Position numbers and translations under genes: made by a program. This document shows, piece after piece, positions 8,252 to 16,520 of a stretch of DNA of 64,000 nucleotides. Each line of letters begins with the position of its first letter. Within the stretch, counting starts at the first letter, position 1. The notes beneath the pieces were generated by a model. The model worked only from the letters and a program-made list of their open reading frames with translations, was not told where the DNA came from and ran no database searches. Source of the DNA: Rhabdobacter roseus (GTDB lineage Bacteria > Bacteroidota > Bacteroidia > Cytophagales > Spirosomataceae); the NCBI RefSeq assembly GCF_014202275.1, contig NZ_JACHGF010000016.1, positions 1 through 64,000 of the forward strand, written 5' to 3'.

Positions 8252-9460
8252 ATGGAAAAACCTGTTACTTCTACCCCTACGGCAGCAGTAAGTACCCCTC
8301 CACTCCTGCGCGTGGTTTATTTTAACGATCATTACGAACAAAGCATTCAGTTCATCAATCGTTTTGGCGAGCAGCTACAGATTGAGTACTTTGATCGGAT
8401 CGAGACGGCGTTGAATTTTCTTCAGAAGCAATATCCGGTTGATGCCGTCATTGCGAGCTTCGATTCGGGAGGAATGAGGCTGCTTCGAGCGATGCGGGAT
8501 AATCCGTGGTTTCATAAACTACCCCTGATTTTAACCGCCAATACCATTACACCGGAGCTGATTCGTGAAGCTCTCCAACACAAGGCAGATGATGTGTTTC
8601 CGAACGATTTTTCGCGTGGAGATCTGCTAACGCGGCTTCACTACTTTGTGAGGCGTCAGCATTTTGTGGCCATGAAAGCTTCCCAAAAGGTAGCCGAGCT
8701 CAATGTACGTACCCCTCTTTGGAAGCGGGGCATCGATATGCTGGTCACAGGGACGGCACTTTTGCTGCTTTCTCCGCTGCTACTCCTCATGGCCCTCCTC
8801 ATCAAGCTGGACTCCAAAGGCCCGGTAGTCTACAAGTCCAAACGGGTAGGGGCGGGTTACAAAATTTTTGAGCTGTACAAGTTTCGTACCATGCGCACCG
8901 ACGCCGACCAGCTCATTAAAAAGATGGCCTCTTTTAACATGTACAATAAACAAACCGAGCCTGCCCCTTCTACCAACGGGATTAGCCTCTGTAGCAGTTG
9001 CAGTGGCTTGGGAAAGTGCCAGCAGTTACTTTTTTTGGATGGGGAGCAGGTCTGCGAGAAGCAATACCAGCAGCAAAAAGAAGCTAAAGCGGCCTTCATG
9101 AAATTTCAAAATGATCCCCGCATTACAAAGTTGGGCCGATTTTTGCGGAATACGAGTATAGACGAGTTACCACAGCTCTACAACATCTTTAAAGGGGATA
9201 TGTCTTTGGTCGGAAACCGGCCCTTACCCTTGTATGAGGCGGAAAAGCTAACCACCGACGAGCACATACTGCGGTTTGCGGGGCCCGCGGGCCTCACGGG
9301 TCTGTGGCAGGTAACCAAGCGAGGAAAAGGAAAAAAAGACATGTCGGAGGAGGAACGGATTCAACTGGATATTGAGTACGCCCAAAATTTTTCGTTTTGG
9401 ATGGACATGAAAATAGTCCTGAAGACATTCCCGGCGCTTCTGCAGTCAGAAAACGTATGA
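8252..9460 (+). CDS. Pseudo-receiver/undecaprenyl-phosphate sugar transferase fusion
   Basis: 402 aa. Residues about 19-135 form a receiver-like domain that has lost its chemistry: the acceptor position reads VIASFDSGG (Ser where Asp is expected) and the Lys position reads VFPNDF. A membrane helix follows (about 165-188, LVTGTALLLLSPLLLLMALL). The rest is the bacterial sugar transferase catalytic domain (KRVGAGYKIFELYKFRTM, NDPRITKLGRFLRNTSIDELPQLYN, MSLVGNRPLP), which moves a hexose-1-phosphate to undecaprenyl phosphate to start a repeat unit. Inside that domain is an extra segment with four Cys (C247, C250, C256, C268), possibly a metal site. The large periplasmic and four-helix part of WcaJ-type enzymes is absent. 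It is the likely initiating enzyme of this locus. Confidence 0.9.
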   Translation: MEKPVTSTPTAAVSTPPLLRVVYFNDHYEQSIQFINRFGEQLQIEYFDRIETALNFLQKQYPVDAVIASFDSGGMRLLRAMRDNPWFHKLPLILTANTITPELIREALQHKADDVFPNDFSRGDLLTRLHYFVRRQHFVAMKASQKVAELNVRTPLWKRGIDMLVTGTALLLLSPLLLLMALLIKLDSKGPVVYKSKRVGAGYKIFELYKFRTMRTDADQLIKKMASFNMYNKQTEPAPSTNGISLCSSCSGLGKCQQLLFLDGEQVCEKQYQQQKEAKAAFMKFQNDPRITKLGRFLRNTSIDELPQLYNIFKGDMSLVGNRPLPLYEAEKLTTDEHILRFAGPAGLTGLWQVTKRGKGKKDMSEEERIQLDIEYAQNFSFWMDMKIVLKTFPALLQSENV

Positions 9461-9472
9461 CGCAAAAAAACT

Positions 9473-10180
9473 ATGAAAAAATGGCTCGTGGTACTGGTGC
9501 TGGCTCCTTTGGCGTTGGGAGTGCTGGGACAAGCGGCCCCAAAACCACCAACTACCGAACAACAAATTGTGCTTCCGCCGTTAAATAAAGTAGTGGAGAT
9601 GGTACTGCAGCGCTCGCCGGACCTGCGTTACCAGGAGGCCCTGATCAAAAGGGATGAGAATAACATTGAAAACAAAAAGCGCCAGTGGATGGAGGGGATG
9701 GGAATTGATTTACAACTTAGTGCGGGCAATCAGGCCCTGCTCATTCAGCAGCCGATAGGTACCGTAGATGCTTACCGCAACTTGAATAACGGCTACCGGG
9801 CGGCCTTCAATGTGCGGCTTTCGGCCTTTGACTTCCTGGGCAGGCGTAGCACCGTACGTATGGCCGAGTACGAGCGGTTGATGTCAACCGAAAAAAAGGG
9901 GTCCGTAGAACAGGAAATCGAGACGGCTGTGGCAACCCGCTACTACGCGGCCCAAGCCTCCATCAACCTCTTGCAGATCAAAAGCGAAGTAAAGCAATCG
10001 ACGCAGCTCAACCGGCAAATGGCCGATAAGGCCTTTACCCAAGGTACCATCACAATCGAGGAATTAACGCGGGTCGTGGAGATATCCGGAAGGGCCGCCG
10101 CCGAATACGAGGTAGCGAAACAGTACCTGTACGAAAACTTACGGGCCCTGGAAATCATGACCGGGCAAAAGCTTTATTGA
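9473..10180 (+). CDS. Short TolC-like outer membrane protein
   Basis: 235 aa with a signal peptide (about 1-20, ending VLGQA). The rest is mostly long amphipathic helix with spaced hydrophobics (VVEMVLQRSPDLRYQEALIK near 45, and a second helical pair after 145), as in outer membrane efflux proteins. A full TolC monomer has two such repeats and about 430-480 aa; this one has about half. It sits 12 nt after the sugar transferase and 4 nt before the Wzz-like gene, so it is part of the export operon and may serve with it as the outer-membrane or periplasmic partner. Alternative: a periplasmic coiled-coil protein that does not form a pore. Confidence 0.65.
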   Translation: MKKWLVVLVLAPLALGVLGQAAPKPPTTEQQIVLPPLNKVVEMVLQRSPDLRYQEALIKRDENNIENKKRQWMEGMGIDLQLSAGNQALLIQQPIGTVDAYRNLNNGYRAAFNVRLSAFDFLGRRSTVRMAEYERLMSTEKKGSVEQEIETAVATRYYAAQASINLLQIKSEVKQSTQLNRQMADKAFTQGTITIEELTRVVEISGRAAAEYEVAKQYLYENLRALEIMTGQKLY

Positions 10181-10184
10181 ATGT

Positions 10185-13100
10185 ATGACCATACTCCGTT
10201 TCATCAGGTTAGTCTTAGCGCGTAAGTGGCTGCTGCTTTTCTTTCCGGCAGCCCTGGCCCTGACCGTATTTTTCCTGACCAAAAAGTCCAAACGCGAATA
10301 TGCCTCCAATACACTGATCTACACGGGTCTGGCTTCGGGCTATACGCTGGAGTCAGGCGAGGGAGCGAGGATTGACTACGCCACGGTTACGAATGCCTTC
10401 GACAATTTGATCAATACCGTAAAGGCCCGGACTACCCTGGAAGAAGTCGGCATTCGGCTCCTGGCTTCACACATGATGCTCCGGCAGCCTACACCCGGTG
10501 TAGCCAACGACGAGACCTACCAACACATCCGTGAGCTTATTCCGGCGGAGGTGATCCGGCAGGTGGTTGATTACAACTCGCAGAGCCAGACCGTCGAGAA
10601 TATCTACAAGTACTCCCAGCTCCCCAAGAACGTCATTGCCGAAAAACTTCTCAATGCCAAAGAAGAGCCGTACAGCGTGCAGGGGATCGCTCAGAAATTA
10701 ACCGTGGCCCGGGAAGGGAGCAGCGACATGGTGAAAATTACGTATATAGCCAACGATCCTGCCGTGGTAAAACAAACACTGGAGCTGGTGTCATCGGTCT
10801 TCATGCGTCGTTACCGGGAAATGAAAGTGAGCGAGACGGGCAACGTGGTGGCCTATTTCGAGGAGCAACTGCGTAGAGTAGGCGAAAAATTAGCGGGCTC
10901 GGAAGGACGCCTACAGGAATTTTCCAGCCAGAATAATATTATTAATTTCAATGAGCAAACCCGCAACGTAGCCGCCCAGGACCGCGACATTAGCCAGGAG
11001 ATACAAAACGAACAGAAAGAGCTCCAGGCCTCGAAAGCCGCCTTGAAAGAGCTGGAAAGCCGCCTGAGTATTCGGCAGGATTTAGCCCTGGAAAACCAGA
11101 CGGTCAATAGCGTGCGTGATTCGCTGGCGGTGCTCAATGCCCGTATGGCCTTGCTGGAAATGCAGCCTGATGTTAACCAGGAGACCATTCGCCGCTTGCA
11201 GGGCCAAATAGGCTCGCTGGAGCAACGCGCCCGGAATGGCATCAGTGCCCTCTACGAAATGCATAACAACAAAAGTGGCGTACCCAACCGGCTGCTGTTT
11301 GACGAATGGGTACAGGCCTTCGTAGGCGTTGATAAGAGCGAAGCCCGGCTGCTCGTCCTGAGTGATATCAAGCAGAACTTTGACCGAAATTACAAAAAGA
11401 TGGCTCCGCTGGGTTCTAGCCTGGGCAGGATCGAGCGGGAGATCAGCGTAGCGGAGAAAGAGTACCTCGACATCATTCATGGCTTAAGTCAGAGCAAGCT
11501 ACGGGAGCAAAACCTGATGCTTTCGACCAACCTGAAGGTGATTGATCCGCCCCGGTACCCGGACCGGCCCGAGCCTTCGAAGCGACTGATCCTGGTCATT
11601 GGTGCTTTTATGGTTGGGTTCATCCTGATTATAAGCTATATTATTGCCAAGGAGTACTTCGACTGGACTCTCAGGAGCCCAAGCCGGGCCGAAAATCAGG
11701 TGGGGGTACCCTTTGTGGGCGGCTTACCCGTTTTAACAAAAAAAGAAGCCAGCTATTACGATAAGCTCATAGAAGACCGTACGCTTAACCAGGGCGTTTC
11801 GAAAATAAAGCATTGGGCAGCCGGAATAACGGGCCGCCCGGCGGTTGTATTGCTTTTTAGCGTAAAGGAAAGTACCGGCAAGAGCCATTTTGCCGGGCGG
11901 CTCCTCAAAAAACTAAATGAAAGCGGCAATAGAGCCCTATGGCTCACTCCGGACGGCTCGTCAGAGCCGGGAAGAGAAAACGTATTTCCTTACAAATGGC
12001 GCCCCGACCTGGATAGTTTGCTTTCCATCCAGGAAATGCTCCCCAACGACGAATGGAAGCACGCGCGCTTCGTATTGGTAGAACTACCCGCGCTCATTAC
12101 CTCACCCATGCTGGTCCAATGGGTGCAGCAGGCCGACTATTCCTTACTTGTGGCGGATGCTGCCCGGGGCTGGGATCACTCGGACCGAAACGCTCTACAG
12201 ACCTATCAGGAAAACACATCGCGCCCGGTAGGGCTCCTACTCAACCGCATCCAGCCGGATCATCTGGAAGAGGTGATCGGGGAAGTACCTCGCCCGCGCT
12301 CTTCTTTCCGTCGCTGGATGAAGCGACTACTGGTACGTACCTCGGCCGTGAAGCTCGGCAAGGAGTCGGCGCAGGTAGCTAGTTTGTCGCCAGATAGTCC
12401 CGCCGCCCTAAGTACCCCTCCGGCCGTGCCCGTTGTGCCGGTAGTACCTTCAGCGGCCGCAAAGAAAAGCCAGCAGGGCCCCTCGGGTCATAAAAAGGTT
12501 CGTCGTGCCCGCTCGGCTCAGGAGCCCTCCAAGTGGATCGTAGGGGTACTTCTCCTGCTGACGCTGGTAGGAAGCGGAGCATACCTCTGGTGGAAAACCG
12601 CCGCCGACTCCCAGCACCAGACATTTTGGGCCTATTGGTTTTCTGGAAAAAAAGCTGCCCTCTTTTCCCAGACGATCGAGGACGTAGACACCAGCTCCGA
12701 CTCGATTGGTATTTATAATCCGGCCGAAGACGATACCCTACCCATGCTCGCCGAGGCCAGTGCCTCCGAGCCCACCGACAACTGGGACGCCCCCGCACCG
12801 TCGACGGAGGAACCACGAGAAGTACCCGCACCGAGCCAGTCGGTGGCCCCCGTGGCACCTGCTCCCGCGCCGCCCCGAGAAACGCAGTACTTTGTGCTGG
12901 GAGGTACCTTCAACAGCCGGGAGAGCGCGCGTCCCCGGCAGACAGAACTACTCAACGGTGGTTACCGGGCCGAAATTCAGGAAGCTGGAGGTACTTTCCA
13001 GGTACTTACCGGCCCCTACGACAACTACAAGGCGGCCCAGGATAAAGCGGAGTCCATTGGATTTATTTTAGAGATCAAAACGTCCATTATAAAAAAGTGA
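10185..13100 (+). CDS. Wzz-like chain-length protein fused to a degenerate P-loop domain and SPOR domain
   Basis: 971 aa. In order: membrane helix 1 (about 15-32); a large periplasmic Wzz/GumC-like region with coiled coil (about 220-350, rich in E, Q, K, R); helix 2 (about 466-488); and a cytoplasmic P-loop-like domain. The P-loop reads VKESTGKSHFA near 560, and the Walker B-like strand reads RFVLVELPAL, with Glu where Asp is usual. A third membrane helix (about 782-802, IVGVLLLLTLVGSG) follows, then a Pro/Ala/Glu-rich linker and a C-terminal SPOR domain (about 900-970; YFVLGGTF, FQVLTGPYDNYKAA). The Tyr-rich tail of BY-kinases is missing. The protein probably controls chain length and export and anchors to septal or other denuded peptidoglycan through SPOR. 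It is in the middle of the exopolysaccharide operon. Confidence 0.85.
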   Translation: MTILRFIRLVLARKWLLLFFPAALALTVFFLTKKSKREYASNTLIYTGLASGYTLESGEGARIDYATVTNAFDNLINTVKARTTLEEVGIRLLASHMMLRQPTPGVANDETYQHIRELIPAEVIRQVVDYNSQSQTVENIYKYSQLPKNVIAEKLLNAKEEPYSVQGIAQKLTVAREGSSDMVKITYIANDPAVVKQTLELVSSVFMRRYREMKVSETGNVVAYFEEQLRRVGEKLAGSEGRLQEFSSQNNIINFNEQTRNVAAQDRDISQEIQNEQKELQASKAALKELESRLSIRQDLALENQTVNSVRDSLAVLNARMALLEMQPDVNQETIRRLQGQIGSLEQRARNGISALYEMHNNKSGVPNRLLFDEWVQAFVGVDKSEARLLVLSDIKQNFDRNYKKMAPLGSSLGRIEREISVAEKEYLDIIHGLSQSKLREQNLMLSTNLKVIDPPRYPDRPEPSKRLILVIGAFMVGFILIISYIIAKEYFDWTLRSPSRAENQVGVPFVGGLPVLTKKEASYYDKLIEDRTLNQGVSKIKHWAAGITGRPAVVLLFSVKESTGKSHFAGRLLKKLNESGNRALWLTPDGSSEPGRENVFPYKWRPDLDSLLSIQEMLPNDEWKHARFVLVELPALITSPMLVQWVQQADYSLLVADAARGWDHSDRNALQTYQENTSRPVGLLLNRIQPDHLEEVIGEVPRPRSSFRRWMKRLLVRTSAVKLGKESAQVASLSPDSPAALSTPPAVPVVPVVPSAAAKKSQQGPSGHKKVRRARSAQEPSKWIVGVLLLLTLVGSGAYLWWKTAADSQHQTFWAYWFSGKKAALFSQTIEDVDTSSDSIGIYNPAEDDTLPMLAEASASEPTDNWDAPAPSTEEPREVPAPSQSVAPVAPAPAPPRETQYFVLGGTFNSRESARPRQTELLNGGYRAEIQEAGGTFQVLTGPYDNYKAAQDKAESIGFILEIKTSIIKK

Positions 13101-13105
13101 CGTCC

Positions 13106-14317
13106 ATGCCGCCCCCCACCTACGACATCGTTTGCGTGGCTTTCCCGTCCTGGGAGGGCGACTACGTAAAAAGTACCGTGAAGCTGATGGAGGAGCTGGG
13201 CAGGAGGCACCAGGTACTTTACCTGGACTACCCCTATACCTGGAAGGACTGGCTCCTGGGCCTGCTGGGCCGAAACAAAGTACCCGTAGCACGTATGCTG
13301 GGGCTGTCGGACCGGCTGCGGGTGGTGAAGCTGGAGAATGGGGGCACGGTACACGTACTGACCGCCCCCCCGGTGATACCTACCAATTTTATCAAAAACG
13401 AAAAGCTATACAACCGGGTACAGCGGCTTAACGCCAGCCTGATCCGCCGGGTGGTACTTGGGACCTATAAACGCCTCTCAATTCAAAATCCGGTAGTTAT
13501 TAATGCCTTCAACCCCTTTATTGGGGTCCCGCTGGCGGGTACTTTGGACGAGCGCCTGCTGGTATATTACTGCTACGACGAAATCGCCACCTGCGCCTGG
13601 GCGTTGGTACACGGAGCCCGCGTGGAGCGGGAATTCATAGCCCACACCGACGCCGTGGTGGTGTCGTCGACGGGCCTGCGGGAAGCCAAACAAAAGCTGG
13701 GAAAACCCACGTTTCTGGTCAACAATGGCGTTGAGTTCACGGCCTTTAACCGCGGGCAGGTACCCGTCGAAAGCAAGCCTTCCACGCCAAAGATCATGGG
13801 CTACGTGGGCAGCATCGACAGCCGGCTTGATTACCCGCTGCTGCATACGCTGGCCACGACCTTTCCCGACAGCCAGCTGATGCTGGTAGGCCGCGAAACC
13901 TATGACAAACCCGGCGTAGAAGCGGCCATTCAGCAGCTAAAAAAACAACCCAACGTGTCATTTACCGGGGCCCAGCCGCCCGATCAACTACCCAATTACC
14001 TGCGGGACTTCCGCGTAGGGTTGATCCCGTTTGTTAAAAATACCCAGACGGCCGCCATATACCCCATGAAGATCAACGAGTACCTGGCCGCGGGCGTGCC
14101 GGTAGTCAGTACTGATTTTGCTCCCCTGGGGGAATTTAGCCCGGTTGTAGCCATCACCGCCAGCCACGAAGCATTTGTAGAAGAAGTGAAACGGGCGCTC
14201 TACCAGGATAGCTCGGCCCAGCAGCTGGCGCGCGTAGCGCTCGCGCGGCAAAATTCCTGGGAACAACGCGCGCAGGAAATGGAAACGATTATCCAACAAC
14301 TTATCCCCGGCGCTTGA
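13106..14317 (+). CDS. Glycosyltransferase, GT4-like
   Basis: 403-aa soluble GT-B enzyme expected to act on the inner face of the membrane in building the repeat unit. The N-terminal domain carries YDIVCVAFPSWEG and the C-terminal nucleotide-sugar domain has GYVGSIDSRLDYPLL and KINEYLAAGVPVVST, a motif typical of GT4-type enzymes. Start: an ATG at 13106 just after the Wzz-fusion stop. A GTG at 13097 overlapping that stop (GTGA) is equally possible and would indicate translational coupling. The next gene overlaps by 4 nt. Donor and acceptor sugars cannot be predicted. Confidence 0.85.
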   Translation: MPPPTYDIVCVAFPSWEGDYVKSTVKLMEELGRRHQVLYLDYPYTWKDWLLGLLGRNKVPVARMLGLSDRLRVVKLENGGTVHVLTAPPVIPTNFIKNEKLYNRVQRLNASLIRRVVLGTYKRLSIQNPVVINAFNPFIGVPLAGTLDERLLVYYCYDEIATCAWALVHGARVEREFIAHTDAVVVSSTGLREAKQKLGKPTFLVNNGVEFTAFNRGQVPVESKPSTPKIMGYVGSIDSRLDYPLLHTLATTFPDSQLMLVGRETYDKPGVEAAIQQLKKQPNVSFTGAQPPDQLPNYLRDFRVGLIPFVKNTQTAAIYPMKINEYLAAGVPVVSTDFAPLGEFSPVVAITASHEAFVEEVKRALYQDSSAQQLARVALARQNSWEQRAQEMETIIQQLIPGA

Positions 14318-15573
14318 ACGTAAAACTACTCCTCAAACACCCGAAGGTACTTTCGTTCGTTGGCATGGGCGTGTCAGCGGCCTCGGGCTTCCTGGGCGTG
14401 ATGGTCCTGGCGCGTACGCTTTCGCCCACGGAGCTGGGTACCTGGGTACTGTACCTGGCCGTGTGGTCGTTTCTGGATATGCTGCGCTCGGGCATGGTAC
14501 ATACCGCCCTGGTTCGTTTCCACGCCGCCTCGGCCGACGACCGCTACGCGGGAGCCGCCTGGGTTATGAGCGGTGCCTTCACCTTGGGCGTAAGTACCCT
14601 GGTGCTGCTCAGCTGGCTGGCGGGCGTTCGCCTACCCGACGACTGGCGGCTCATCCTGCCGCAGCTCCCTTGGCTCATGCTGGCTACCTGGCCCTACAGC
14701 GTGGCGCTCTGGCAGCGGCAGGCCGAAAACCGCTTTGATCATATCCTGATTTTACGCCTGATTTTCACGGTACCCTTCCTGATTTTCGTCACGCTGGGCT
14801 TCTGGTACTCGTGGTCACTGACCCAGATCGCCTGGGCCCAAACCATTCTGTTTACCATCGCTTCGGGGGGAGCGATCCTGTTCGGCTGGACGCGTTGGCA
14901 GGCCGTCAGGAGCTACGAGCGCCGCCACGTGCGCGATTTGTGGGGCTTTGGCAAGTACACCATAGGTACCTTACTATGCACCAATCTCCTCAAAAGCTCC
15001 GACACCTTTCTGCTGGGCTACTACCTCAACTCCGCCGCCGTAGCGGCCTATAATCTACCCTACCGGCTCGTCGAGATCGTGGAGATACCCCTGCGGAGCG
15101 TTACGGCCACGCTGCTTCCGAGCCTGTCGAGGCACGGCGAGCGGCGCGAGTTTGGCCAGGCCCGCGCGCTTTTCTTCAAAGAACTCAAGCAGCTGATGCT
15201 GGTACTTGTGCCCCTAAGTACCCTCTGCTTTTTTGGCGCGGAGCCGCTGGTGGTGCTGGTGGGAGGCGAAGCCTACCGCAGCTCGGCCATTTTCCTTCAG
15301 GTATTTGCGGTATATAGCCTTTTTCTGCCCGCCGACCGGCTCATCGGTGTTACGCTCGACAGCCTGGGGCGTCCGCGCTTCAATACCATCAAGGTGGTAC
15401 TTATGGCTATTTTTAATATCGTCGGTGACATAATAGTTTTGTACATTTGGAAAAATCCCGTGCTGGTAGCCGTCGTAACCATCGGTACTGTCATCACGGG
15501 GGTCGTCTTTGGCGGTTTTGTGTTGGGCAACGTTTTTAAAAGCCAGCCAGCTGCACAGTCACCTACTCTTTGA
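14314..15573 (+). CDS. Polysaccharide flippase, Wzx/MOP-like
   Basis: 419 aa with about twelve membrane helices and the short charged loops of oligosaccharide flippases, which move undecaprenyl-linked repeat units to the periplasm. Family-like segments are GVSAASGFLGVMVLARTLSP near the N-terminus and YYLNSAAVAAYNLPYRLVE in the middle. The start is the TTG at 14314, which overlaps the previous stop (TTGA); the next ATG, at 14364, would remove the first amphipathic residues. With Wzy-like and Wzz-like genes nearby, this makes the locus a Wzx/Wzy-type pathway. Confidence 0.85.
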   Translation: MNVKLLLKHPKVLSFVGMGVSAASGFLGVMVLARTLSPTELGTWVLYLAVWSFLDMLRSGMVHTALVRFHAASADDRYAGAAWVMSGAFTLGVSTLVLLSWLAGVRLPDDWRLILPQLPWLMLATWPYSVALWQRQAENRFDHILILRLIFTVPFLIFVTLGFWYSWSLTQIAWAQTILFTIASGGAILFGWTRWQAVRSYERRHVRDLWGFGKYTIGTLLCTNLLKSSDTFLLGYYLNSAAVAAYNLPYRLVEIVEIPLRSVTATLLPSLSRHGERREFGQARALFFKELKQLMLVLVPLSTLCFFGAEPLVVLVGGEAYRSSAIFLQVFAVYSLFLPADRLIGVTLDSLGRPRFNTIKVVLMAIFNIVGDIIVLYIWKNPVLVAVVTIGTVITGVVFGGFVLGNVFKSQPAAQSPTL

Positions 15574-15592
15574 TCATCCAGCTGGGCCATCT

Positions 15593-16471
15593 ATGCATCC
15601 TTTGGTATCCATTATTACGGTCAACTACAACCAGCCCCAGGTAACGGCCGAGCTGCTGCGTACGCTCCGAGCTATCACCTACCCCAAGGTGGAGGTCTGG
15701 GTGGTCGACAACGCCAGCCCTCAGCCCGGCTTTGATGCCCTGATACCTCTTTTTCCGGAGGTACATTTCCTGAAAAGTGAGGTCAATCTGGGCTTTGCGG
15801 GCGGCAACAACCTGGCCGTGAAGCAGGCCCAGGGCAAGTACCTGCTTTTTATCAATAACGACACCGAAGTACCTCCGGGCTTCCTGGAGCCCCTGGTGGC
15901 TCGGATGGAAGCCGATCCCGGTATTGGGATGGTGAGCCCCAAGATCAAGTACTTCTACGAAGACAACCTGATTCAGTACGCGGGTAGTACCGAGATCAAC
16001 CCCCTCACAGGCCGCAACCGGGCCATTGGCCAGCGCGAAAAAGACGACGGCCGTTTTGACCAGAGCGGCCCTACGGCCTACATTCACGGAGCCGCCATGC
16101 TGGTGTCTCGGGCGGTGATAGAGAAAGTAGGCCTGATGGACGACATTTTTTTTCTCTACTACGAAGAGCTCGACTGGTGCGCCCGTGCCCAGCGCGCGGG
16201 CTTTGCCGTTTGGTACGTAGCCGAATCGGAAATCTTGCACAAAGAGTCCGTGTCGACGGGCCGCGAAAGTACCCTGAAGACGTACTACCTGACGCGCAAC
16301 CGGCTGCTGTTTATGCGCCGTAATTTCCGCGGATTAGTAGGTTGGGTAGGAATTCTGTTTTTCTGGTTGGTTGCTTTGCCCAAAAACATAGTAATGCTAA
16401 GCTTGAAAAGGAGGTTTGACCTGGCCAATGCTTTCTGGAAGGGGGGCATCTGGAATTTGAAGCACCGATAA
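15593..16471 (+). CDS. Glycosyltransferase family 2 (rhamnosyltransferase-like)
   Basis: 292-aa GT-A enzyme. It begins MHPLVSIITVNYNQPQ and has the nucleotide-sugar pocket WVVDNASP, the metal-binding FINNDTEVPPG, and the acceptor-side EELDWCARAQRAG. These blocks are typical of the GT2 branch that includes dTDP-rhamnosyl and N-glycosyltransferases. A C-terminal hydrophobic stretch (VGILFFWLVALP) may attach it to the membrane. The ATG at 15593 was chosen because the GT2 fold starts right there; the longer upstream frame overlaps the flippase gene. It lies 19 nt downstream of the flippase. Confidence 0.9.
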   Translation: MHPLVSIITVNYNQPQVTAELLRTLRAITYPKVEVWVVDNASPQPGFDALIPLFPEVHFLKSEVNLGFAGGNNLAVKQAQGKYLLFINNDTEVPPGFLEPLVARMEADPGIGMVSPKIKYFYEDNLIQYAGSTEINPLTGRNRAIGQREKDDGRFDQSGPTAYIHGAAMLVSRAVIEKVGLMDDIFFLYYEELDWCARAQRAGFAVWYVAESEILHKESVSTGRESTLKTYYLTRNRLLFMRRNFRGLVGWVGILFFWLVALPKNIVMLSLKRRFDLANAFWKGGIWNLKHR

Positions 16472-16520
16472 ATTTTTTTAAAATAATGGCTTCTGTATTC
16501 GTACTCGCTTAACATGTAGC

